A DNA stretch of 7,129 nt from an uncultured Prevotella sp. (GCA_938018155.1 CALIIG010000222.1:1-7129), one strand, 5' to 3'; positions 1-6,266 are shown, counted from the first letter of the stretch. Numbers and translations: made by a program. The notes: a model not told the origin generated them from the sequence alone.

Positions 1-23
1 TAGGTTGGTGAATCAAATATAAC

Positions 24-31
24 TACCTTTG
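24..31 (+). promoter_or_regulatory. Bacteroidetes-type -7 promoter element before mlaE
   Basis: TACCTTTG fits the Bacteroidetes -7 consensus TAnnTTTG exactly. Transcription would begin about 6-8 nt downstream, near 38, leaving a leader of about 20 nt before the ATG at 59. A TTG at 5-7 is too close (16 nt) to be a good -33 element, so that half is weak. The element overlaps an upstream in-frame TTG at 29-31, which argues against starting mlaE there. Confidence 0.55.
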
Positions 32-58
32 TCATCCTACTATTTGTATATTAACATC

Positions 59-817
59 ATGTTATTGCTCCGCATTCTTAAGATATATCTTTCCACCTTC
101 GGTAAGTATCTTTCCCTGATGGGACGCACTTTTTCGCGTCCGGAACGTTTCCGGATGTTCTTTAAAAGCTACGTTAAGGAAATGTCGCAGCTGGGCGTAG
201 ATTCAATAGGCATCGTGTTACTGATTAGTTTCTTCATAGGTGCAGTAATCTGCATCCAGATGAAAGTAAATATTCAGAGCCCGTGGATGCCGCGGTGGGT
301 GACGGGCTACACCACGCGCGAGATTATGTTACTCGAATTTTCCAGTTCAATCATGTGTCTGATTCTGGCCGGAAAGGTAGGTTCGAACATTGCTTCGGAG
401 CTGGGAACGATGCGTGTTACGCAGCAGGTTGATGCGCTCGACATCATGGGCGTGAACTCAGCAAGCTATCTTATCCTGCCGAAAATTATGGGGCTGGTAA
501 CCATTATGCCTTTCCTCGTTATCTTTTCGTCGGCTATGGGTATCGTGGGTGCGTATGCAACGGCGTACGTTGGGCAGATTATGTCGCCCGAAGATTTGAC
601 TGAAGGCATGCGCCATTCGTTTAATTCGTGGTTCATGTGGATGAGTATCACAAAAAGTTTGTTCTTTGCTTTCATCATCGCCAGCGTGTCGTCGTTCTTC
701 GGCTACACCGCCGACGGAGGCTCGGTAGAGGTTGGAAAGTCGTCGACCGATGCGGTAGTGTGCAGCAGTGTGCTCATATTGTTTTCGGATGTATTCCTGA
801 CACAGCTGCTGTCGTAA
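59..817 (+). CDS. mlaE: MlaE-family ABC transporter permease (phospholipid / MCE transport system)
   Basis: This is an inner-membrane permease of the MlaE family, which works with the MlaF ATPase and an MCE (MlaD-like) protein to move phospholipids between inner and outer membrane. From the ATG at 59 it has 252 aa, normal for the family. After an N-terminal interfacial helix come hydrophobic segments near residues 50-68, 90-105, 140-170, 197-216 and 236-251. The family's conserved core is at 105-127 (it contains GKVGSNIASELGTMR), and a second family motif GGSVEVGK lies at 220-227. An in-frame TTG at 29 would add ten residues but lies inside the -7 promoter element, so I chose the ATG. The mlaF partner is downstream on the same strand but displaced by an inserted cassette. 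No MCE gene is present in the window. The family assignment is firm; the exact lipid and the transport direction are not shown by the sequence. Confidence 0.95.
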   Translation: MLLLRILKIYLSTFGKYLSLMGRTFSRPERFRMFFKSYVKEMSQLGVDSIGIVLLISFFIGAVICIQMKVNIQSPWMPRWVTGYTTREIMLLEFSSSIMCLILAGKVGSNIASELGTMRVTQQVDALDIMGVNSASYLILPKIMGLVTIMPFLVIFSSAMGIVGAYATAYVGQIMSPEDLTEGMRHSFNSWFMWMSITKSLFFAFIIASVSSFFGYTADGGSVEVGKSSTDAVVCSSVLILFSDVFLTQLLS

Positions 818-820
818 ACT

Positions 821-862
821 TAAGGAGTTAGGGAGGTAAGGAGGTAGAAGGAGTTAAGACAA
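821..862 (+). repeat. Left inverted octamer array of the S23 cassette
   Basis: The array begins 3 nt after the mlaE stop codon. After a leading T it holds units AAGGAGTT (822-829), AGGGAGGT (830-837) and AAGGAGGT (838-845), then a 2-nt AG spacer, AAGGAGTT (848-855) and the tail AAGACAA (856-862). Read in reverse complement, the block at 1430-1469 has the same plan, with identical first unit and identical tail. Individual units vary at one or two positions. The units resemble Shine-Dalgarno sequences, but no start codon follows at a useful distance. Confidence 0.85.
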
Positions 863-942
863 TAGTCTGACAAACCGGACACATTGATAACAGAGGCGTT
901 GACAACCGAGACCTGGCCTAACATACTGTTAAATTAGGAAAC

Positions 943-1356
943 ATGGCAAGCAAAAGTTTCAAAGAAATCCTGGCTTGGCAGAAAGCCCATGGGTTTGTTA
1001 TTAAAACATATAAGACAACAAAGACCTTCCCTGAATGGGAGCGTTACGGGCTCTGTTCGCAGTTTCAGCGGGCCGCAGTCTCCATACCTGCAAACATTGC
1101 AGAGGGTTATAAGCGAATGGGTACAGCTGATAAGCTGCACTTTTTAAATATTGCACAGGGAAGTTTGGAAGAATGTCGCTACTATATTCTGCTGGCAAAG
1201 GATGTTGGCTACATTAATTTGCATACACATGATGTACTAAATTCTGACATCGAAGAGGTGAGTAAACTATTAAACGCCTACTGTAAAGGTATAACAAACC
1301 ACCACTATGCCAAACAAGAACAAAATCAATTAAGAAATAAAACAGATTGTATTTAA
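943..1356 (+). CDS. Four-helix-bundle protein of the S23 / 23S rRNA intervening-sequence family
   Basis: This 137-aa protein belongs to the S23/IVP four-helix-bundle family, first known from ORFs in 23S rRNA intervening sequences and related to Avd of diversity-generating retroelements. Visible hallmarks are an N-terminal helix with the W-Q-K-A pattern (12-15), the signature RAAVSIPANIAEG at 43-55 followed by Y-K-R, and the LNIAQGSLEECRYY block at 68-81. The family forms helical oligomers with basic surfaces; its molecular job outside Avd is not established. The core ends near residue 115, and the polar tail rich in Gln, Asn and Lys is not part of the family core I know. Codons look more A-rich than in the flanking mla genes. 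It lies alone between inverted repeat arrays inside the mlaE-mlaF operon. No -7 promoter motif is seen before it, so it is probably transcribed from the mlaE promoter. ATG 943 follows an A-rich stretch, as is usual in this phylum. Confidence 0.9.
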   Translation: MASKSFKEILAWQKAHGFVIKTYKTTKTFPEWERYGLCSQFQRAAVSIPANIAEGYKRMGTADKLHFLNIAQGSLEECRYYILLAKDVGYINLHTHDVLNSDIEEVSKLLNAYCKGITNHHYAKQEQNQLRNKTDCI

Positions 1357-1410
1357 CAGAATAAAAATGTAAAAGAGGAAAAGGTGAAGTTAGTATTGAA
1401 AGCTAAATAC

Positions 1411-1481
1411 CAAAAACTGAGCTGGGCATTTGTCTTAACTCGTTAACTCCCTAACTCCTTAACTCCTTATCAAAAACTCAG
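1411..1481 (+). repeat. Imperfect 11-bp direct repeats flanking the right array
   Basis: CAAAAACTGAG (1411-1421) and CAAAAACTCAG (1471-1481) match at 10 of 11 positions and lie 60 nt apart, one on each side of the right octamer array (1430-1469). They may mark a local duplication or insertion of the array, or be chance in A-rich DNA. The right copy lies just before the mlaF start. Confidence 0.5.
1430..1469 (-). repeat. Right inverted octamer array of the S23 cassette
   Basis: On the plus strand the array reads TTGTCTT-like at its inner edge and then TTAACTCG (1435-1442), TTAACTCC (1443-1450), CTAACTCC (1451-1458), TTAACTCC (1459-1466) and TTA. In reverse complement it is T, four ARGGAGTT-type units (one with C for the third base), then AAGACAA. 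It has a clean 8-bp period with no spacer, unlike the left array, which has a 2-nt slip. It ends 21 nt before the mlaF start codon. It can pair with 821-862 over nearly its whole length. Confidence 0.85.
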
Positions 1482-1490
1482 GGGGCTAAA

Positions 1491-2255
1491 ATGATAGAAA
1501 TTAAACACCTCACAAAATCCTTTGAGGACAAAACGGTTCTAAAGGATATTAACATTACGTTTGAAACAGGAAAAACAAACCTTATCATCGGACAGAGCGG
1601 GTCGGGAAAGACTGTTCTAATGAAGAATATTGTGGGATTGCTCACTCCTACCGAAGGGGAGGTGCTGTATGACGGACGTAATTTTATAACCATGAAGAAA
1701 CGCGAGCGTGTGATGATGCGCCGCGAGATGGGCATGATATTTCAGGGAGCCGCACTGTTCGATTCGCAGACGGTGCTCGAAAACGTCCGTTTTCCACTTG
1801 ATATGTTCTCAAATATGACCGCCCGTGAGCGCGACAGGCGGGCCATGGAGTGCCTCGAGCGCGTTAATCTTAAGGATGCAGGCAACAAGTTTCCCGAAGA
1901 AATATCAGGCGGTATGCAAAAAAGGGTGGCCATTGCACGGGCTATTGTGCTGAACCCTAAATACCTTTTCTGTGACGAACCCAACTCTGGTCTTGACCCG
2001 AAAACGTCGTTGGTGATTGACCATTTACTTTCAAAGATTACGAAAGATTTCAATATTACCACCATCATTAATACGCACGACATGAACTCGGTAATGGGAA
2101 TCGGTGAGAAAATAGTGTTTATTTACAAGGGCCATAAAGAGTGGGAAGGCACCAAGGACGATGTAATGGACTCGACAAACAAGAAGCTGAACGACTTCGT
2201 TTTTGCCAGCGACCTCTTCCGAAAGGTAAAACAGGCGGCCAATGAAGGTGAGTAA
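1491..2255 (+). CDS. mlaF: MlaF-family ABC transporter ATP-binding protein
   Basis: This cytoplasmic ATPase drives the MlaE permease. All ABC motifs are intact in 254 aa: Walker A GQSGSGKT (34-41), Q-loop with Q85 (IFQGA), signature SGGMQ (139-143), Walker B LFCDEP (159-164), the D-loop GLDP (167-170) and the switch histidine in THD (H195). It is full length for the family. The ATG follows the right octamer array by 21 nt with no promoter motif in between, so expression probably depends on read-through from the mlaE promoter across the inserted cassette. It is followed by a strong terminator, with no mlaD/MCE gene after it. In many Bacteroidetes the MCE protein follows mlaEF, so it is either encoded elsewhere or served by another locus; this is inference. 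Confidence 0.95.
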   Translation: MIEIKHLTKSFEDKTVLKDINITFETGKTNLIIGQSGSGKTVLMKNIVGLLTPTEGEVLYDGRNFITMKKRERVMMRREMGMIFQGAALFDSQTVLENVRFPLDMFSNMTARERDRRAMECLERVNLKDAGNKFPEEISGGMQKRVAIARAIVLNPKYLFCDEPNSGLDPKTSLVIDHLLSKITKDFNITTIINTHDMNSVMGIGEKIVFIYKGHKEWEGTKDDVMDSTNKKLNDFVFASDLFRKVKQAANEGE

Positions 2256-2316
2256 GGCACAGGACGTGCAGCGTACGGGCACGGCCTTTATTGAATTACC
2301 GGCACGGAAATAAAAC

Positions 2317-2355
2317 AAATTGCGGCGCAAAGGACAAGCCTTTGTGCCGCAATTT
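2317..2355. terminator. Bidirectional intrinsic terminator between convergent mlaF and der units
   Basis: A 17-bp stem (2317-2333 with 2339-2355) has a 5-nt ACAAG loop; the only imperfection is a single G/T position. The arms start and end in AAATT/AATTT, and T-rich runs lie on both outer sides. It sits 61 nt after the mlaF stop and 22 nt after the stop of the opposing lipoprotein gene, so it can stop transcription from both directions. GAAATAAA (2307-2314) and TTTATTTC (2353-2360) give an alternative pairing of the flanks. Confidence 0.85.
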
Positions 2356-2377
2356 ATTTCGTTTCAGTCGTGCGTGT

Positions 2378-2788
2378 TCACCGCATATACCATACCCCCC
2401 TGTGCTCAACCATGGGCACTACAACCTCTTCGGCTGTGCCATCACCATAGGCAAAGGTGAGGAAAACATCGGCTATGTGCTTCGATGTGTCCGCCCGGGC
2501 ACTGACAAACTTTACTTCTTTGATGCCCCCGTGGCCGTTTTGCTGCCCTAAAAACATTTTAGCGTTGGCCACTAACTGCTCACGATAGGATGGGGGTATG
2601 GAGTCGGGCTGATAGCGTCCGGCCACAAACGCGTCGTAATCGCCATGTAAAAGCTGGTCATAATAAGCCCTGGCCGCATGCCCTGCCACCTCTGCCGATG
2701 TATCTTCACCAGCTCTTTTTCCACACGAAACGATGGAAAATATACTGACGCATGCAACAATCAGGCAACCGCACAATCGAATTTTCAT
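2378..2788 (-). CDS. Small DUF4878-like lipoprotein
   Basis: The predicted 136-aa secreted lipoprotein starts at the ATG at 2788-2786, which gives a basic start (MKIR), a hydrophobic core and a lipobox IVSC with the lipidated cysteine at residue 22. A longer frame reaches upstream but would bury the signal peptide inside the der coding region. The mature part (about 28-136) has the features of DUF4878/NTF2-like proteins of Bacteroidales: an AARAYYDQLLHGDYDAF helix near the start, then a beta-rich half ending in VVVPMVEHRGVWYMR. The residues after the cysteine (GKRAGED) lack the usual acidic surface-export signal, so it probably faces the periplasm. It begins 1 nt after the der stop (TAG, G, ATG), which suggests translational coupling to der. 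The function is unknown. Lipoprotein status is well supported; the family name is from pattern recognition. Confidence 0.8.
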   Translation of the reverse strand: MKIRLCGCLIVACVSIFSIVSCGKRAGEDTSAEVAGHAARAYYDQLLHGDYDAFVAGRYQPDSIPPSYREQLVANAKMFLGQQNGHGGIKEVKFVSARADTSKHIADVFLTFAYGDGTAEEVVVPMVEHRGVWYMR

Positions 2789-2789
2789 C

Positions 2790-4103
2790 CTATTTCTGAC
2801 GGATAAATACATTGATAGGGCAGCCATGCAGTTGCCAGTTCTCGCGAATCTTGTTCTCCAGAAAGCGTCGATAGTTCTCCTTTATATACTGAGGGAGGTT
2901 GGCATAGAACACAAACGACGGGATTTGCGTATTGGGAAGCTGCGAACAATACTTGATTTTGATGAACTTTCCTTTCGTCGAGGGAGGGGGAGTTTGCTCA
3001 ATAATGGGAAGCATTACCTCGTTAAGTTTGTTCGTACCAATATGTGCTGTGCGGTTCTTATAAACGTCTTTGGCCGTTTTCAACACCTTAAAGATGCGCT
3101 GTTTGGTAAGTGCAGAAGCAAAGATGATGGGGAAATCGACGAACGGTGCCATCCTGTTGTAAATGGCATTCTTAAAGGTATCGATAACCTTCTGGTTCTT
3201 ATCCTTCACCAAATCCCATTTATTGACGACGACAACCAGGCTTTTATTGTTTTTCTGTATGAGCTGGAAGATGTTCATGTCCTGCGCTTCGATGCCGCGA
3301 GTAGCATCAATCATAAGGATGCATACGTCGCTATTTTCAATAGCCCGTATGCTTCTCATGACGCTATAAAACTCTAAATCTTCGGTCACTTTGTTCTTAC
3401 GGCGAATGCCTGCCGTATCAACGAGGTAGAAATCGAAGCCGAATTTGTCGAAGCGTGTGTAGATACTGTCGCGCGTGGTGCCGGCAATTTCGGTAACAAT
3501 ATTGCGGTCTTCGCCGATAAAAGCATTGATAAGGCTCGACTTTCCTGCGTTAGGCCTGCCCACAACAGCAAAGCGGGGCAGGTCGTCGTCGATGTCTTCC
3601 TTTTGTTCGGACGGCAGTTTCTTCAGGATAATGTCCAACAAATCGCCTGTCCCGCCGCCTGTAGCGGCACTGATGCACTGCGGTTCGCCAAGGCCGAGAC
3701 CATAAAATTCAGCTGCCGAATAAGCCATTCCGCTGTTGTCTACCTTGTTAGCGACGAGGATAACAGGCAGGTTTGACCGGCGAAGAATTTGGGCAACGTC
3801 TTCATCCCAGTCGGTAATGCCCGTCTCTACATCTACCAAAAACAGTACCAAATCGGCCTCTTCGGCCGCCACCAGCACCTGTTTGCGGATGGCATCCTCA
3901 AATATATCGTCCGACTTTACGACCCATCCGCCGGTATCTACCACCGAAAACTCCTTGCCGTTCCATGAGCATTTGCCATACTGTCGGTCGCGAGTGGTAC
4001 CCGCTACTTCGCTAACGATGGCGCGACGACTTTGTGTAAGACGATTAAAAAGCGTAGACTTGCCCACATTCGGGCGGCCTACGATTGCTACTAAATTTGC
4101 CAT
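2790..4103 (-). CDS. der: Ribosome biogenesis GTPase Der (EngA)
   Basis: This essential GTPase has two tandem G domains and acts in 50S subunit assembly. In 437 aa the first G domain shows GRPNVGKS (9-16), the switch TTRD (36-39), DTGG (56-59) and NKVD (119-122). The second shows GRPNAGKS (182-189), TTRD (209-212), DTAG (229-232) and NKWD (294-297). An acidic linker (about 166-175) joins them, and a KH-like RNA-binding domain fills about 350-437. Length and motifs are normal and complete. It lies 99 nt downstream of era, separated by nested inverted repeats, and is followed after 1 nt by a lipoprotein gene. It may be co-transcribed with era; a weak -7-like TAACTTCA (4129-4122) precedes it. 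Confidence 0.97.
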   Translation of the reverse strand: MANLVAIVGRPNVGKSTLFNRLTQSRRAIVSEVAGTTRDRQYGKCSWNGKEFSVVDTGGWVVKSDDIFEDAIRKQVLVAAEEADLVLFLVDVETGITDWDEDVAQILRRSNLPVILVANKVDNSGMAYSAAEFYGLGLGEPQCISAATGGGTGDLLDIILKKLPSEQKEDIDDDLPRFAVVGRPNAGKSSLINAFIGEDRNIVTEIAGTTRDSIYTRFDKFGFDFYLVDTAGIRRKNKVTEDLEFYSVMRSIRAIENSDVCILMIDATRGIEAQDMNIFQLIQKNNKSLVVVVNKWDLVKDKNQKVIDTFKNAIYNRMAPFVDFPIIFASALTKQRIFKVLKTAKDVYKNRTAHIGTNKLNEVMLPIIEQTPPPSTKGKFIKIKYCSQLPNTQIPSFVFYANLPQYIKENYRRFLENKIRENWQLHGCPINVFIRQK

Positions 4104-4136
4104 TTGTGTTTGTTTTATTACTGAAGTTACATTCTT

Positions 4137-4184
4137 CGGCCCTCTCGATAACGAGAGAGTACACCCTCCATACAGTCAGGGCCG
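4137..4184 (-). repeat. Nested inverted repeats in the era-der spacer
   Basis: An outer perfect 7-bp inverted repeat, CGGCCCT (4137-4143) and AGGGCCG (4178-4184), encloses a perfect 6-bp hairpin CTCTCG/CGAGAG (4142-4147 and 4152-4157) with a 4-nt loop. The two share two bases, so they could coexist with slight trimming or be alternatives. There is no T-run after the structure in the minus direction, so it is not a standard terminator. It may be a leader or processing structure upstream of der. Confidence 0.6.
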
Positions 4185-4202
4185 CATATAATTATGATTG
4201 AT

Positions 4203-5156
4203 TTATTGTGGATTGTACCCGAAATGGTCCAGTTCCCGTTCAGAGTTGCGCCAGTCTTTGTCGACCTTTACAAACACTTCGAGGTATACTGATTTGCCAA
4301 AAAACCTTTCCAAACTGCGGCGGGCTTCGGTCGATACTTTCTTTAAGGCCATGCCCTGATGACCTATAATAATGCCCTTTTGCGAGTCGCGCTCTACATA
4401 AATCACCGCATTGATGTGAATATGATGCCCGTCTTCCTTAAACTGTTCAACGGCAACCTCAACCGAATAGGGAATTTCCTTATCGTAATAACGCAGTATT
4501 TTTTCGCGGATTATTTCAGAAACGAAGAACCTTGCCGGCTTATCCGTCAGCTGATCCTTGTCAAAATAGGCGGGGCTTTCAGGCAAAAGCTCTTGTATTC
4601 GCTTCAGCAAAATGTCAACTCCAAACTTGTTTTTGGCCGATATTGGCAGTATTTCGGCACCGGGTAACAGCTTATGCCATTTCTCAACAAGCTCACCAAG
4701 TAATGCCGTTGCATCAGTTTTCGATGTTTGTCTATGACCTTCCGGCCGTGTTTTTTCAGCTGAAGCCGATGACGGTTTCTGCCCTATCTCGTCAATTTTA
4801 TTGATAAGAAGCAGCACGGGAATCTTCATTTCGCGCACCTTTTCCAGAAAACCGGCGTTCTTTTCAGGGTTTTCAACCACATCGGTTACATAAAGCAGGA
4901 TGTCGGCATCGGCAAGAGCCGACTCGGAAAAAGCCAGCATCATCTCCTGCATTTTGTAGTTGGGTTTCAGCACGCCCGGCGTATCCGAAAACACAATCTG
5001 CATGTCAGGCGTGTTCACAATGCCCATAATGCGGTGCCTTGTGGTCTGCGCCTTAAAGGTTGCAATGCTTATTTCTTCGCCAACAAGCTGGTTCATCAGT
5101 GTTGATTTGCCAACATTGGGATTGCCTACTATATTTACAAATCCGGCTTTATGCAT
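4203..5156 (-). CDS. era: GTPase Era with an unusual insertion
   Basis: Era is a GTPase with a KH domain that binds the 3' end of 16S rRNA and helps mature the 30S subunit. Seen in 317 aa: G1 GNPNVGKS (11-18), switch TTR (38-40), DTPG (58-61), NKID (119-122), a G5-like ISAKNK (172-177), and a C-terminal KH domain whose GxxG loop is GHQG (265-268). Most Era proteins are near 295-300 aa. The excess is a polar, low-complexity segment at about residues 126-150 (Ser, Lys, Thr, Glu, Gln rich) just after NKID. It is in frame and spares every motif. The gene has its own -7-like element upstream, after the fabH terminator. Function is certain from the motifs; the effect of the insertion is unknown. 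Confidence 0.96.
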   Translation of the reverse strand: MHKAGFVNIVGNPNVGKSTLMNQLVGEEISIATFKAQTTRHRIMGIVNTPDMQIVFSDTPGVLKPNYKMQEMMLAFSESALADADILLYVTDVVENPEKNAGFLEKVREMKIPVLLLINKIDEIGQKPSSASAEKTRPEGHRQTSKTDATALLGELVEKWHKLLPGAEILPISAKNKFGVDILLKRIQELLPESPAYFDKDQLTDKPARFFVSEIIREKILRYYDKEIPYSVEVAVEQFKEDGHHIHINAVIYVERDSQKGIIIGHQGMALKKVSTEARRSLERFFGKSVYLEVFVKVDKDWRNSERELDHFGYNPQ

Positions 5157-5180
5157 ATTATCTTAAAATTTTACTTGTGG

Positions 5181-5188
5181 TAAAGATA
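5181..5188 (-). promoter_or_regulatory. Probable -7 promoter element for era
   Basis: Read on the minus strand, TATCTTTA (5188-5181) fits the Bacteroidetes -7 consensus TAnnTTTG except for the last base. It lies 24 nt before the era start, a spacing similar to that of the other promoters in this window, and immediately follows the fabH terminator. No clear -33 TTTG is seen. Confidence 0.45.
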
Positions 5189-5190
5189 AC

Positions 5191-5228
5191 AAAAAAACGC
5201 ATCACCATAACTATGTTGACGCGTTTTT
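5191..5228 (-). terminator. Intrinsic terminator after fabH
   Basis: A 13-bp stem (5197-5209 with 5212-5224) has one A/G mismatch and one G/T wobble. On the minus strand it is followed by a run of seven T (5197-5191) and preceded by an A-run. It lies 23 nt after the fabH stop and ends the DUF177-rpmF-fabH transcript. The symmetric A and T runs could let it work in both directions. Confidence 0.8.
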
Positions 5229-5246
5229 CTGAAGTATTTATTCAAT

Positions 5247-6266
5247 TTATTTACTGTCTGTAACGCCTGAACCGTCGTAGCCCCACTTGTAATAGATGGC
5301 CCCGTGCACAAATCCCGCGCCGAAAGCAGTAAATATAATGTTATCGCCTTTCCTTAGTTTCGACTCATTATCCCATATAGCCAGCGGTATCGTAGCCGAG
5401 CTTGTATTGCCGTAATGGTCGATATTAATCATCACTTTGTCCAGTGGCAGATCGGCACGCTTGGCTACAGCTTCGATAATGCGGAGGTTGGCCTCGTGTG
5501 GAATAATCCAATTGAGGTTGCCTTCGTTCAGCCCGTTGCGCTGCATAACCTCAAGAACGTCGTCGCTCATGTCGGTAACGGCATGACGAAAAACGTTGCG
5601 TCCTTCCTGATATACATAATGAAGACGATTGTCTACCGTAAAGTGGGATGCCGGACAAACGCTTCCTCCTGCCTTCATATGCAGGAAAGGAAGTCCCTTG
5701 CCATCTGTAAGGAGCATGGAATCCTGAAATCCTATGCCCTCCTCCCCGGTAGCTTCTATCAGCACCGCGCCCGCACCGTCGCCGAAAAGCACACAGGTTT
5801 GGCGGTCGGTCCAGTCGACAACCGATGACATTTTTTCTGCCGAGCAAACGATAATCTTCTTATACCGCCCCGACTGTATCATGGCCGAAGCCGTATCCAG
5901 CGCATAAATGAAACCGCAACAGGCGCAGCTCATGTCGAAGGCAAAGGCGTTCTTTAGTCCTAATTTACCCAGTACGATACTGGCTGTTGAGGGAAAAGGA
6001 TAGTCGGGTGTGGTGGTAGAGACGATTAGTGCGTCAATCGTGTCAGGGTCAGCACCCGTTTTTTTAAGCAGCTGCTTGCAGGCCTTTCGGGCCATATAGC
6101 TCGCTCCCAGTCCTTCTTCTTTCAGTATTCGCCGTTCAAGTATGCCGACACGCGTTCGTATCCACTCGTCGCTGGTATCAACCATACGCGACAATTCAGC
6201 GTTCGTAAGAACGTAGTCGGGAACATATCCGCCAATGCCAGTAATAACAGCGTTTAGCTTTCCCAT
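5247..6266 (-). CDS. fabH: Beta-ketoacyl-ACP synthase III (FabH)
   Basis: FabH condenses an acyl-CoA primer with malonyl-ACP to start type II fatty-acid synthesis in the cytoplasm. The 339-aa protein has the full catalytic triad: Cys116 in the block SCACCGF (113-119), His257 in PHEANLRII and Asn287 in HYGNTSS. Other family marks are SDEWIRTRVGI (32-42), TTTPDYPFPSTA (84-95) and GDGAGAVL (162-169). The active-site block has extra cysteines (114, 117) where Ala is usual, and PHEAN replaces the common PHQAN; neither removes a catalytic residue. In Bacteroidetes such enzymes often use branched primers, but the sequence alone does not prove that here. Its ATG overlaps the rpmF stop by 1 nt (TAATG), so translation is probably coupled. 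No plsX lies before it. Confidence 0.95.
   Translation of the reverse strand: MGKLNAVITGIGGYVPDYVLTNAELSRMVDTSDEWIRTRVGILERRILKEEGLGASYMARKACKQLLKKTGADPDTIDALIVSTTTPDYPFPSTASIVLGKLGLKNAFAFDMSCACCGFIYALDTASAMIQSGRYKKIIVCSAEKMSSVVDWTDRQTCVLFGDGAGAVLIEATGEEGIGFQDSMLLTDGKGLPFLHMKAGGSVCPASHFTVDNRLHYVYQEGRNVFRHAVTDMSDDVLEVMQRNGLNEGNLNWIIPHEANLRIIEAVAKRADLPLDKVMINIDHYGNTSSATIPLAIWDNESKLRKGDNIIFTAFGAGFVHGAIYYKWGYDGSGVTDSK

Larger units (their letters stand above)
821..1469 (+). mobile_element. Candidate S23/four-helix-bundle cassette bounded by inverted octamer arrays
   Basis: A 649-bp unit separates mlaE from mlaF. It starts and ends with inverted arrays of four 8-bp units, and both arrays end inward in AAGACAA. 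The only gene inside encodes an S23-type four-helix-bundle protein. This layout (small S23 ORF between complementary ends) recalls the intervening sequences found in 23S rRNA of Leptospira, Coxiella and others. No transposase, integrase or reverse transcriptase is visible, so movement would need help from elsewhere. The repeats and gene are seen directly; that this is a mobile or inserted unit is inference from the split operon and the symmetric ends. Confidence 0.5.

Noticed and set aside
29..58. Upstream TTG start for mlaE adding ten residues
   Set aside because: The TTG is part of the TACCTTTG promoter element, and the ATG at 59 gives the usual family length.
943..1356. Avd accessory gene of a diversity-generating retroelement
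   Set aside because: No reverse transcriptase and no template/variable repeat pair are visible in the window, although the fold is related.
821..1469. Octamer arrays as a CRISPR array
   Set aside because: Units are 8 bp with no spacers, there are no cas genes, and the two blocks are inverted relative to each other.
2733..3377. Open frame of 214 codons on the plus strand
   Set aside because: It is wholly antisense to der and the start of the lipoprotein gene, matches no family I know, and has no promoter; der motifs on the other strand are intact.
4122..4129. TAACTTCA on the minus strand as a der promoter
   Set aside because: It misses two of six fixed positions of the -7 consensus and has no -33 element; too weak to list as a feature.
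5415..5828. Open frame of 137 codons on the plus strand
   Set aside because: It is antisense to fabH, whose catalytic residues are complete; it is a shadow frame.
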